Below, in pieces: positions 54,658 to 64,000 of a stretch of DNA of 64,000 nt. Under the pieces are notes generated by a model. That model was not told the origin of the DNA. It ran no database searches and worked only from the letters and a program-made list of their open reading frames with translations. Position numbers and translations under genes: made by a program. Source of the DNA: an uncultured Synechococcaceae cyanobacterium (lineage in GTDB: Bacteria; Cyanobacteriota; Cyanobacteriia; PCC-6307; Cyanobiaceae); NCBI GenBank assembly GCA_902634405.1, contig CACPJY010000001.1, positions 62,001 through 126,000 on the forward strand. Reading direction: 5' to 3'. The stretch's first letter is position 1. Each line of letters starts with the position of its first letter.

Positions 54658-55628
54658 TCAAGCTTATGAATTGCCCTGATGAAGTAATGAGGCCTAGCTT
54701 TTGCATCAACATAGATTCTACCTATATAATCCCCCAATACTCCAATTCCAATAAGCTGTATTCCTCCTAAAAACAATACAGCGACAATTAAAGAAGCATA
54801 TCCAGCAACATCAATCCCAATAAAAACTGTCCTTAATATAATCCAAAAAGCATAAATCAAACTCAGAGTGGATACTGAAATACCTAAAAAAGTCCAAACC
54901 TTTAATGGTAAAACAGAGAATGAGAATATACCGTCTAACGCATAATTGCACAATTTCCAAGGGCTCCATGAAGTCTTACCTCCTGAACGAATAAAACGTC
55001 TATAACTCAATTCAACACTTCGATATCCCGTCCAAGGAAGTAACCCTTTAGAAAAGCGACTAAATTCACGCATTTTTGTCAACGCATCTACAACCGGTGC
55101 ACTCAAAAGGCGGTAATCTCCTGCCCCTTCTTTCAACTGAATGGAGTCAACTAATCTATTAAATACTTTATAAAACCAAGTTGCACTTGCAACTTTAAAA
55201 AGTGATTCCTGATCACGGTCATCTCGAACAGCTGTAACAACTTCTGCACCGTTGACCCAAGCCTTAACCATAGACGGAATCAACTCTGGAGGGTGTTGCA
55301 AATCTGAGTCAATTAAAACCACAGCATCACATCTACCAGAAACATGGTCTAACCCAGCCAACATGGCTGCTTCCTTACCAAAATTCCTAGTTAATTCAAT
55401 GAGGGTAACTTTATTAGCTATGTCTTTGGTCACTACTGAATTCTGCCAATCGCAAACTTGATCAACTGTCTTGTCATTAGACCCATCATCCACTAAAACC
55501 AGCATGCTCACCTCATCCAAAGCCAGCACTCTTTCAATAAATTGAGTAATAACTGCCTCCTCATTGAAACAAGCTGCTACTACCCACACTTTTGAGTTCA
55601 CTGGATCTGGGACAACTAAAGAACTCAT
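54654..55628 (-). CDS. Family 2 glycosyltransferase, GtrB/ArnC-like with C-terminal TM segments
   Basis: VLVDDGSNDKT, LIDSDLQHPPELI, C-terminal two TM helices, GDYIGRIYVDAKARPHY. Confidence 0.92.
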   Translation of the reverse strand: MSSLVVPDPVNSKVWVVAACFNEEAVITQFIERVLALDEVSMLVLVDDGSNDKTVDQVCDWQNSVVTKDIANKVTLIELTRNFGKEAAMLAGLDHVSGRCDAVVLIDSDLQHPPELIPSMVKAWVNGAEVVTAVRDDRDQESLFKVASATWFYKVFNRLVDSIQLKEGAGDYRLLSAPVVDALTKMREFSRFSKGLLPWTGYRSVELSYRRFIRSGGKTSWSPWKLCNYALDGIFSFSVLPLKVWTFLGISVSTLSLIYAFWIILRTVFIGIDVAGYASLIVAVLFLGGIQLIGIGVLGDYIGRIYVDAKARPHYFIRAIHKLD

Positions 55629-55772
55629 TCTGAATTAATTCTCGAAAAGAAAATGCTTTATTTGATTAAGATCACTGTAAAAGATTCGATCAAGCCTACT
55701 CCCATGAAGATGAGTCTTACCACGTAGTCATAAGCTCAAATAGAGACTACCTAAATACGCAGAAAAAAATCT

Positions 55773-57197
55773 ATGACTCAATTCAATAAACTAACAAAAC
55801 CAAGTCAAGGAAAAGCCATCCGATTTGAGAACGGTCAGCCCATCGTTCCAAATGATCCCATCATTCCCTTTATCAGAGGTGATGGTACCGGTGTAGACAT
55901 CTGGCCAGCTACTCAAAAAGTTATTGATCAAGCCGTCTTTAAAGCATATAAAGGAACCAAGTGTATTAATTGGCTAAAAATCTATGCTGGAGATGAAGCT
56001 TGTGATCTATACGGAACCTATCAATATCTTCCAGAAGATACCCTGAAAGCCATCAAAGCTTATGGGGTGGCAATAAAAGGGCCTCTCACAACCCCTATTG
56101 GTGGAGGAATACGTTCATTAAACGTCGCTCTTAGGCAGATGTTTGATCTTTATTCCTGCGTAAGACCTTGCCGATACTTCACTGGTACTCCCAGTCCTCA
56201 CAAAAGGCCAGAAGACCTTGATGTCATCGTTTACCGAGAGAATACAGAGGACATTTATATGGGAATTGAATGGGCATCTAATGACCCTATAGGCCTATCA
56301 TTAATAGAACATTTAAATGCACAAGTTATACCAGCGAATGGCAAGCTCGGGAATCGTAAGATCCCAATTGAATCGGGCCTAGGGATTAAACCAGTAAGCA
56401 AAAATGGTAGTCAAAGACATATCCGGAAAGCAATTCAACATGCATTACGTTTAAAGGGGAATAAGCGTCACGTTACCCTCGTGCACAAGGGTAACATTAT
56501 GAAGTTTACAGAAGGGGCATTTCGGGATTGGGGATATGAATTAGCTACAACTGAATTTCGCAACGAATGTATTACAGAACGAGAAAAATGGATTATAGAA
56601 AATAAAGATCAAAATCCCTCAATAACAATTGAGAAGAATGCAAAAATGATAGAGCCAGGCTTTGAATCATTGACAGAAGAAAAAAGAAATATGATTTGCA
56701 GTGAAGTCAAAAATGTAATTGATTCAATATACAAGACTCATGGAAATAATGCTTGGGTAAAAATGGTTTTAGTAGATGACAGAATTGCCGATAGTATCTT
56801 TCAACAAATTCAAACAAGGCCCCAAGAGTATTCCATTCTTGCGACAATGAATTTAAATGGGGACTACATTTCTGATGCGGCTGCTGCAATTGTAGGAGGT
56901 CTGGGTATGGCACCCGGAGCAAATATTGGAGACAATGCCGCAATATTTGAAGCGACTCATGGAACAGCTCCGAAACATGCAGGTTTAGATAGAATTAATC
57001 CAGGCTCAGTAATACTTAGTGGGGTAATGATGTTGGAGTTTTTAGGCTGGGAAGAAGCCGCAGAATTAATTACAAAGGGGGTCAGTTTGTGTATTGAAGA
57101 AAAGAAGGTCACATATGACTTAGCTAGATTAATGGAACCCCCTGTTAGCCCTGTAAGCTGCAGCGGATTTGCCAATGAAATAATAAAGCGATTCTAA
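55773..57197 (+). CDS. icd: NADP isocitrate dehydrogenase
   Basis: PFIRGDGTGVDIWPA, ENTEDIYMGIEW, FEATHGTAPKHAG. Confidence 0.98.
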   Translation: MTQFNKLTKPSQGKAIRFENGQPIVPNDPIIPFIRGDGTGVDIWPATQKVIDQAVFKAYKGTKCINWLKIYAGDEACDLYGTYQYLPEDTLKAIKAYGVAIKGPLTTPIGGGIRSLNVALRQMFDLYSCVRPCRYFTGTPSPHKRPEDLDVIVYRENTEDIYMGIEWASNDPIGLSLIEHLNAQVIPANGKLGNRKIPIESGLGIKPVSKNGSQRHIRKAIQHALRLKGNKRHVTLVHKGNIMKFTEGAFRDWGYELATTEFRNECITEREKWIIENKDQNPSITIEKNAKMIEPGFESLTEEKRNMICSEVKNVIDSIYKTHGNNAWVKMVLVDDRIADSIFQQIQTRPQEYSILATMNLNGDYISDAAAAIVGGLGMAPGANIGDNAAIFEATHGTAPKHAGLDRINPGSVILSGVMMLEFLGWEEAAELITKGVSLCIEEKKVTYDLARLMEPPVSPVSCSGFANEIIKRF

Positions 57198-57289
57198 ATT
57201 AAAATACTATATCTAAGGTTTTTAAAATTCATAGCTCAAAGTATGCAGATTATGAAAAACAAACATTTTAAAACCCAATAAATCATTCC

Positions 57290-58645
57290 ATGACAGACTT
57301 AAACCCAGATACACAACAAAAAAACAAAGAATCGAAAGCATTTACTGAAGGGATTATCGACCCTTGCGTTCATTGTGGATTTTGCCTTCCCACTTGTGCA
57401 AGTTATAAGGTACTTGGTACTGAAATGGATTCACCAAGAGGGCGCATTCATCTTCTAAAAGCAATTAACAATGGTGAGTTAGAACTTGATGCGGATGTTG
57501 CTAAACACTTTGATACCTGCCTAGGATGCTTTGCTTGTGTTACAGCCTGCCCATCTGGAGTGCGCTATGACAAATTAATAGAATCCACTAGGCCTTTACT
57601 AAACAAGGATGGTCTTCGATCACCCTGTGCAAACATTTTTAGAAGGATTCTGCTACAAATTTTGCCCTACCCAAGAAGGCTAAGAGCTATTCTGCAAACA
57701 CTTAGAGGCTATAAAGAAAGCCCTCTCCAAAAGGTATTTAATCAATTTAATGTATTAGAAAAAATAGATCCAAGCCTTGCAGCAATGGATTCACTCCTCC
57801 CCTCGCTTTCTGAAAAAAATTTTAAGGATAAGTTCAAAGTTTTTAACCCTGCTGAAGGTACTAAAAGAGGTCGTGTTGGTTTAGTGCTTGGATGTGTTCA
57901 AAGATGCTTTGACCCAGATGTGAATCATGCCACCCTGGCAGTTCTTCAAGCCAATGGGTTTGAAGTGATTATTCCGAGAGATCAAGGTTGTTGCGGAGCT
58001 GTTGCTCACCATCAAGGAGAAATTAAAAAAACCAAAAAACTAGCAACTGATCTGATTAAAAGCTTTCAATCTGCATTAAAAGAGAGCGTAATTCAAGAAC
58101 CAAAGTCATTAGAAGCAATCCTCATTGCCGCATCTGGTTGTGGACATACTATGAAAGCTTATGGAGAAATTCTCAACGGAAAGATTGACTTTAATGTACC
58201 AGTATTAGATGTGCACGAGTTCTTATACCAGCAAGGCTTATCAGATAATTTCCTAGAAAGACTTCGCCCACTCCAAAGTAATAAATCAAACATCAATCCT
58301 AATCAAACTACTGAAGTAGTTTTTCATGATGCATGCCATATGATTCATGGGCAAGGGATCATAGAACAACCTCGTTTATTACTTAAATCGATACCAAAGT
58401 TACGCTTATTAGAAGCAATGAATTCAGGGGTTTGTTGTGGAAGCGCAGGAATTTATAACTTAGTTCAACCAGAAGAAGCAAATGAATTAGGACGAATAAA
58501 ATCAGCCGAATTAACCGATACAGGAGCAAAGATTATTGCAAGTGCCAATATTGGTTGCAGTCTTCAAATCCGTAAACATATAAATCAAAGCTTCTTAGTC
58601 AAGCATCCAATGCAACTACTTGCTGAATCCGCAGGCTTCCATTAA
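57290..58645 (+). CDS. glcF: Glycolate oxidase iron-sulfur subunit
   Basis: CVHCGFCLPTCASY, CLGCFACVTACPSGV, CCG motifs DQGCCGAVAHHQG and SGVCCGSAG. Confidence 0.95.
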   Translation: MTDLNPDTQQKNKESKAFTEGIIDPCVHCGFCLPTCASYKVLGTEMDSPRGRIHLLKAINNGELELDADVAKHFDTCLGCFACVTACPSGVRYDKLIESTRPLLNKDGLRSPCANIFRRILLQILPYPRRLRAILQTLRGYKESPLQKVFNQFNVLEKIDPSLAAMDSLLPSLSEKNFKDKFKVFNPAEGTKRGRVGLVLGCVQRCFDPDVNHATLAVLQANGFEVIIPRDQGCCGAVAHHQGEIKKTKKLATDLIKSFQSALKESVIQEPKSLEAILIAASGCGHTMKAYGEILNGKIDFNVPVLDVHEFLYQQGLSDNFLERLRPLQSNKSNINPNQTTEVVFHDACHMIHGQGIIEQPRLLLKSIPKLRLLEAMNSGVCCGSAGIYNLVQPEEANELGRIKSAELTDTGAKIIASANIGCSLQIRKHINQSFLVKHPMQLLAESAGFH

Positions 58646-59980
58646 CTCCCATACTTCAAATAATGTAGTTTCATCTCCTAAATTTCCAGGGAATGTAAGT
58701 ATTGGAATACCAGAGATCTTCTCACTCAACCTAGGCCTGACTAATGAAATACCAGGTAGAAGTTGACCTTCTAAATAAACAGACTTTAAACCTAAACCCC
58801 TTGAAAGCATTGTATTTGTCGTGATTCCACCTTTACTAATTAAATAGCCAAGATCTGACACCAAAGATCCAGTTAATATTGCAGTGAACTCAGCTAATCT
58901 TTGTCCGAACAACACACTTTCATCGAAAGAGGGGAGTCTTAACTCACCTCGAGTAGTAAACACCACTGGTGTACCACCTGTTTCCCAAATACCACGAATT
59001 ATCTCAATTAATTTACTCTCAATATCTGATATAAAGTGCTCATTATTAGATCTAAATGCGGTATATAATTTATTTACTGGTATATGAACCGATACACATT
59101 TAGGAGTTTGCAATAAATACGACAACTGTTGATCTGCCAAGGGAACATGAGAACCTACAAGTATCATTCCAGGCAAAGAGTTTCCCGCTTGATCGCGGAG
59201 TCTCATATCCACTAAATCCTCTTTAGTTAATTGCTGCGGGCTCAATTTAGCCAATGGATTTAATAAACTAGAGGCAGACCTGAAAAGGAATTGCTTAGTA
59301 TCGCCAAAATGATTTATAGCATTACTAAAAACTTTTAAATGTTCTTTTCTTTGTGCGTCTACTATTACTATCTGATTAGCTTGTAATGAATCTAAAAATT
59401 GCTTTAAAGCAATCATCCCATTGGCACTTCTTATGGCTTTATCCAGCTGAGAAATACTTAATAAACGGACACTTTCTTTCCTAATGTTTCCAGAACTTTT
59501 TTCTTCCAGCCATTCAGCAAGGTTACTTGTCGAATAACCAAATAGGGAATCTTGAGCAAAAGGAGTTTTGTGAACTGGCATCCCATTCAAAAAATGAACT
59601 CCATTCACTGTCGTTCGACCACCCTCTATAAATGCAGGAATATAAAATGTCGCAGCAAATGGTCCGAATTCCTCTTGAATGACCTCTGGTTCAATAACAG
59701 CATGACCTCTCAAAGTCGAATCACCTCGACTAACAAACAAAACATCACTCTTTAATATCCCTTCGACTCTCATAGCCTGTTTCAAAGAAACGCAAATTTG
59801 CCTATTTCTATTGACTGCTTCTTCTGGTAAAAGGGCACGTGTATTTGCCAATATGAAAAGCAAGGGGGAATCATGCCTCAAACCCGCCCTAAGAACATCT
59901 ACATCCCAACTGAGTAGTAATGGGCAGCTATGAACTGATTGAGATCCAGTTGGATCGTCATCAATAACTACAATCTTCAT
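58616..59980 (-). CDS. Four-carbon acid sugar kinase family (DUF1537-type)
   Basis: IDDDPTGSQSVHSCPLL N-terminal motif, SRGDSTLRGH, GGITTNTMLSRGLG C-terminal motif. Confidence 0.85.
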   Translation of the reverse strand: MKIVVIDDDPTGSQSVHSCPLLLSWDVDVLRAGLRHDSPLLFILANTRALLPEEAVNRNRQICVSLKQAMRVEGILKSDVLFVSRGDSTLRGHAVIEPEVIQEEFGPFAATFYIPAFIEGGRTTVNGVHFLNGMPVHKTPFAQDSLFGYSTSNLAEWLEEKSSGNIRKESVRLLSISQLDKAIRSANGMIALKQFLDSLQANQIVIVDAQRKEHLKVFSNAINHFGDTKQFLFRSASSLLNPLAKLSPQQLTKEDLVDMRLRDQAGNSLPGMILVGSHVPLADQQLSYLLQTPKCVSVHIPVNKLYTAFRSNNEHFISDIESKLIEIIRGIWETGGTPVVFTTRGELRLPSFDESVLFGQRLAEFTAILTGSLVSDLGYLISKGGITTNTMLSRGLGLKSVYLEGQLLPGISLVRPRLSEKISGIPILTFPGNLGDETTLFEVWELMEACGFSK

Positions 59981-59994
59981 GTGACCACCGTTCC

Positions 59995-61221
59995 GTGGAA
60001 ACTCCCTCCCAACACTTACCAATTAATTCCGTCACACCAGCTTCTTTAAAAGACCTACAAGAACTTTTAAAAGAAATGTATGACAAGGCTACTCCCTGCC
60101 TCCCAAGTGGTTTGGGAAGTCGAGTCGAATGGGGCCCTCCAGTGAATTCATCTCCCATAAGAGTAAGTATGAAGGATTTTTCGAACATTATTGATTACCC
60201 CAAAGATGATCTAACAATTACCGTTGAAGCTGGATTACCTTTTAATGATCTGCAGGCATTTCTGGAGAAACAAAACCAATGGATCAGCATCGATTGGCCA
60301 TGGGGGACTGAAGAAAGTTCCGAGCTATCGAACGCTGGAAGTATTGGTGGGTTAATAGCAAGAGGATTATCAGGCAGCCTAAGACAAAAGTATTTAGGCG
60401 TTCGTGATCAAATTGTTGGGATTGAGGTTGTTCGAAGTGACGGGATTGCAGCAAGAGCAGGAGGGCGTGTAGTCAAAAATGTTGCAGGCTATGATCTAAT
60501 GAGACTTCTTTGCGGTAGTTGGGGCAGTCTTGCTTTTATAAAAGAAATCACACTGAGGACTCAACCCATAAAACCTGCCCGAGCAAAGATATTAATGTCA
60601 GGGCATGTAGAGACTCTGGAGAAAATAAGGTTCAATCTTCTTGGATCTGTTTCTGATCCAGAATACTGCGACTGGGTCCAAGACAGCGAAGGGTGGCAAA
60701 TAGAAGCTGGTTTTGCAAGTATCAGTAATTTAGCGATTAATGCTCAACTAAATAGTCTTAAGAATCTTGCAAATAGCTATAAAATTAAACATGAAAAAAA
60801 AGATTGGGATAAACCCCTTCTAGATCAAATAAATCAAAGTCATTCTTTGAAAAAAACAAACTGGTTAACTAGAATTGTTTTACCACCTTCAAAAATTCAC
60901 ACTCTGCTTCTAAGCGAAGAGTTCCAATCTCTTGAACATTGGAAATGGCGCATAGGTGCTGGCACTGGAATAGGAGATGGTTGGCAAATATGTACAGGGG
61001 AGGTAGAAATGGCAAAGCATGAAAAAGTTGAACTACTCAGGAAGAAAATTCTTTCTCTAAATGGTCAATTAAATATTTTTAAACAGCCAATTAATAATAA
61101 TGGAAAACAACTTTTTCACTGGCTCAATGCTGAATCAAGTAGCCTAATAAAAGTAATTAAAGAGCAATTTGATCCAAAAATGCAACTTTCTCCTGGAAGA
61201 ATTCCTGGAATTGCTAATTAA
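59995..61221 (+). CDS. glcE: Glycolate oxidase FAD-binding subunit
   Basis: ITVEAGLPFNDLQ, GSIGGLIARGLSGSLRQ, GGRVVKNVAGYDLMRL. Confidence 0.93.
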   Translation: METPSQHLPINSVTPASLKDLQELLKEMYDKATPCLPSGLGSRVEWGPPVNSSPIRVSMKDFSNIIDYPKDDLTITVEAGLPFNDLQAFLEKQNQWISIDWPWGTEESSELSNAGSIGGLIARGLSGSLRQKYLGVRDQIVGIEVVRSDGIAARAGGRVVKNVAGYDLMRLLCGSWGSLAFIKEITLRTQPIKPARAKILMSGHVETLEKIRFNLLGSVSDPEYCDWVQDSEGWQIEAGFASISNLAINAQLNSLKNLANSYKIKHEKKDWDKPLLDQINQSHSLKKTNWLTRIVLPPSKIHTLLLSEEFQSLEHWKWRIGAGTGIGDGWQICTGEVEMAKHEKVELLRKKILSLNGQLNIFKQPINNNGKQLFHWLNAESSSLIKVIKEQFDPKMQLSPGRIPGIAN

Positions 61222-62076
61222 TTAAAAACTTAAATAACGACATCCTAGTTCCATTTTTTCTCCTGCCGGCAATACTAATCTACGTTGCCCGTTAATTAAT
61301 GAGTTTCTTGGACTGGTCCAGGGTTCAAGGCAAACCATGGAGCGAGGAGGATCAGTCCAAATCACTATCAAATCCATAGGATATTCAGCCTCTAATTGTA
61401 TTCGCGAATTAGACACATCATCTATCAATATGACTTTTCCTTTTGGAGATACAAGAAAATCCACACCTTTAGTTAAATCAGATATCTGAGATGAAGTTTC
61501 TACTCTCATCATTTCTAAATGTGAAAAACAACTTTCTTCTAATCCCTGCAATCTTACAGCTGATAAATCTTCAACCTTGAAGTATGGGTGAAGACCAAAT
61601 GCAAATGGCATTTCGGACTTACTTAGATTTGAAATCTTAATTGTAATTTCTAAAGAACCTGAAAGCAATCTGACTTCCATTTCTATAAGAAAAGAGAAAG
61701 GAAATGAAGATCGGGTAAAGTTATTATCTGAACAAGTTAAACAAACACCATCTTTTGATTCCAATAAACGAATTTGCCATGGTAAATCTCTAGCAAATCC
61801 GTGCTGTTTAAGTTTTTGAAAAGTATTTGAGAATGGAATAGTGTCATCAGATAAATCACCACAGATTGGAAAGAGTATTGGAATACCTCCCCGAACACTA
61901 TTAGACACATCAGAAAAACGTTCTTGATCAAAGTAAAGAATTTCACGGCCATTACAGAGCCACTCCGTAATTAATCCACCTCGTTCAGGAACTAACCTGA
62001 TTCTGTCTCCAGAATCAGTATTTAAGAACTGCCAATGTCTATAAGGAAAATTTACTTGATTAAAAGTTATTGGCAT
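61222..62076 (-). CDS. Aldose 1-epimerase (galactose mutarotase-like) family protein
   Basis: RGGIPILFPICG, FGLHPYF, CLEPWT. Confidence 0.88.
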   Translation of the reverse strand: MPITFNQVNFPYRHWQFLNTDSGDRIRLVPERGGLITEWLCNGREILYFDQERFSDVSNSVRGGIPILFPICGDLSDDTIPFSNTFQKLKQHGFARDLPWQIRLLESKDGVCLTCSDNNFTRSSFPFSFLIEMEVRLLSGSLEITIKISNLSKSEMPFAFGLHPYFKVEDLSAVRLQGLEESCFSHLEMMRVETSSQISDLTKGVDFLVSPKGKVILIDDVSNSRIQLEAEYPMDLIVIWTDPPRSMVCLEPWTSPRNSLINGQRRLVLPAGEKMELGCRYLSF

Positions 62077-62120
62077 AAATACAAATCCCTAACAAGTCAG
62101 ATAATAATTTTTTTTAAAAT

Positions 62121-63044
62121 CTATTCACTGAAACTTAGATTATCCATCCAATCTAATAACGCAGAGTTCACTTGATCCGGAACCTCATCATGTGGACAAT
62201 GACCCGCCTCTAAAACCACCTCGGTAGTCAAAGGTGGTGCGAATCTTTGAAAAGCTGCTCTCTTTCCTACTGCATTCATCCAAGGGTCAAGGTTCCCCCA
62301 AAGTAAAAGTAAGGGCGCCTGTAATTTAGAGAACAACTCATCTAAAGGCTGGCCATCTGGGCCTCGTCCATCAAAAACACTTCTAAAAACGCCAAAAGCC
62401 CCTGGATCCAGAGATGGCCTTCTAATAGATTCGACCAGAAAATCATCTACATTGGTACTGTCTATATAAACTTGCTTAAGAGTTCTTCGGATATTTGAAG
62501 GATTTCTCAAATTTTCAAAGATCAATCTCTGAACCAAAGGATCTCTCAAAACACCTCCACCAATTCGTCGCCGTAATCTTGCGAACCAACTTGTTGAATT
62601 TGTTGTTTTTTTACTATCACTAAAATACCCTGCGGCATTAAGCAAAACCACACCTGCCGCTTGAGCGCCTAGATCAGTTCCTGCCGCCAAAGCTGCGTAA
62701 CCACCCAAAGAATTGCCAACAAGAACAGTAGGCCTGCCAATGCGATCTCTTACGTAAGAAGTCAACTGCTCTCTCCACAACTGTCCTCCATAATTCAGGT
62801 CACTAGGTTTGGCGCTTCGGCCAAAACCAAGCAAATCCAGAGCATGGACCTCATGTGTCTTTGCAATAACAGGTATGTTGTAACGCCAATGATCAGTAGA
62901 TGCTCCAAAACCGTGTACTAATAAAACAGCTGGCTCATTTATATTTCTTGCTGATAAAGAATCACAATATGGGCTGTTTTTTATGCAATGGACCTCATGG
63001 CCTAAATAGCTCCAAGGGTCAGCTTTAGCAACAGCGAAGGTCAT
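62121..63044 (-). CDS. Alpha/beta hydrolase
   Basis: LLVHGFGASTDHWR, LVGNSLGGYAAL nucleophile elbow, AGHCPHDEVP. Confidence 0.92.
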   Translation of the reverse strand: MTFAVAKADPWSYLGHEVHCIKNSPYCDSLSARNINEPAVLLVHGFGASTDHWRYNIPVIAKTHEVHALDLLGFGRSAKPSDLNYGGQLWREQLTSYVRDRIGRPTVLVGNSLGGYAALAAGTDLGAQAAGVVLLNAAGYFSDSKKTTNSTSWFARLRRRIGGGVLRDPLVQRLIFENLRNPSNIRRTLKQVYIDSTNVDDFLVESIRRPSLDPGAFGVFRSVFDGRGPDGQPLDELFSKLQAPLLLLWGNLDPWMNAVGKRAAFQRFAPPLTTEVVLEAGHCPHDEVPDQVNSALLDWMDNLSFSE

Positions 63045-63163
63045 CTAGAGGAATTGGAAAAATTAAAGGTTGAAATACTAAGCAATTTTTGGATCTTTAT
63101 CCAAATTGAAAGTTAAAAATAAATCTCTTGTACTGGTCTTAGGTTCAAGAAAAGAATCTTGGC

Positions 63164-64000
63164 CTAGATCAAGCCAACTGGATTTGCCGCTACCTCGTCA
63201 GGAATTGAATTTCCACCTCCTGGGGTTTGGTCTTTTAGTACTAAACGAAGCAATACAGGAGCTAAAAACGTTGTACCTATAACCATCAAAAGAATGGCCG
63301 CTTCAAGGGAAGGAGTAAGCAAACCAGCACTAGTACCAAGTCCTAGAAAAATCAAACCTACTTCACCCCTTGGCATCATCCCTAAACCAACAACAAGTCG
63401 ATTAGTTGGCTTATCAATAATAAAAGACCAACCAGCAGCAATTTTTCCAATAATCGCAATCACAAGTAGGAAACCAGCAACAATTAGAGCAGAGCGACTT
63501 GCTGGATCTAAAGGATTGATAACTGAAAGATCCATTCCTGCGCCAACTAAAACAAAGAAAATCGTTGCAAACAAAGAGACAAGAGGAAGAACGGATTGCT
63601 GTATTGCATGGTTGTTTTTTGAACTACTAAGAATCAATCCAGCAGCAAAAGCGCCTAAAGCAGCTTCCAAGCCAATAGCAGTTGCGATAAAACAACTCAA
63701 AACCAAGATCACGAATGAAGCAACTACAACTGCACCTGGAGCTTTTAGATGGTCCAACAACCAATCAAAAGCTGGTGCAGCACTTCTACTAAGAAAAATT
63801 GCACCAATTACAAAGACAGTGGCAGCAAAAACTAGCTTTAGGATTGGGGCAATTTCTAAAGAACCCCCTGTGGCTAAGGCCACTACAACAGCAAGAATGA
63901 CTATTCCAAGAATGTCATCAAGAACTGCTGCACCAATAACGATTTGTCCTTCTCTAGTTTTTAGATAACCTAACTCGCCAAAAACACTCGCTGTAATTCC
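63164..64000 (-). CDS. CPA2-family Na+(K+)/H+ antiporter, truncated by window end
   Basis: Multi-TM; LEAALGAFAAGLILSSSK; MMPRGEVGLIFLGLG; frame continues past 64000. Confidence 0.88.
   Translation of the reverse strand, partial: GITASVFGELGYLKTREGQIVIGAAVLDDILGIVILAVVVALATGGSLEIAPILKLVFAATVFVIGAIFLSRSAAPAFDWLLDHLKAPGAVVVASFVILVLSCFIATAIGLEAALGAFAAGLILSSSKNNHAIQQSVLPLVSLFATIFFVLVGAGMDLSVINPLDPASRSALIVAGFLLVIAIIGKIAAGWSFIIDKPTNRLVVGLGMMPRGEVGLIFLGLGTSAGLLTPSLEAAILLMVIGTTFLAPVLLRLVLKDQTPGGGNSIPDEVAANPVGLI

Noticed and set aside
55629-55773. NtcA site upstream of icd
   Set aside because: No GTAN8TAC match found by eye in the intergenic region
63294-63968. 224-aa plus-strand ORF opposite the antiporter
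   Set aside because: Ala/Thr/Pro-rich translation antisense to a membrane transporter; typical shadow ORF

Overview
This 64 kb window looks like core chromosome of a marine picocyanobacterium. A low-light-type Prochlorococcus is my inference from gene content, gene order and AT-richness; I ran no search. The minus strand at the left carries a long ribosomal-protein operon from rplC to rpmJ, including a 37-aa rpmJ absent from the ORF track, plus secY and adk. It is followed by ndhN, ldpA, a Ycf45-like AAA/R3H ATPase, recA, tyrA, crtD-like, a JAMM/E1 pair, tandem cobO, larE, speD, recF, ppc, gshA, trpE, psaD, a sensor kinase, rodA, mrp, hemF, an RNase D-like gene, an lpxB-related gene, purM, panC-cmk, pebB/pebA/ho1, a GtrA-YdjC fusion with a GT2, icd, glcF/glcE and a CPA2 antiporter. 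There are three tRNA genes (Gln, Arg, Cys) and no CRISPR or intact mobile element. Main items worth a second look: (1) a GtrA flippase-YdjC deacetylase fusion abutting a GtrB/ArnC-like GT2, possibly an envelope amino-sugar module; (2) a serine-resolvase-like protein that has lost its catalytic residues, in a gene-poor stretch beside tRNA-Cys; (3) a DinG-like helicase split at a C8 homopolymer; (4) long perfect inverted repeats in and around trpE, in an lpxB-like gene, and over stop codons in the ribosomal operon; (5) a four-carbon-acid sugar kinase inverted between glcF and glcE; (6) an apparent CTG start for panC-cmk.
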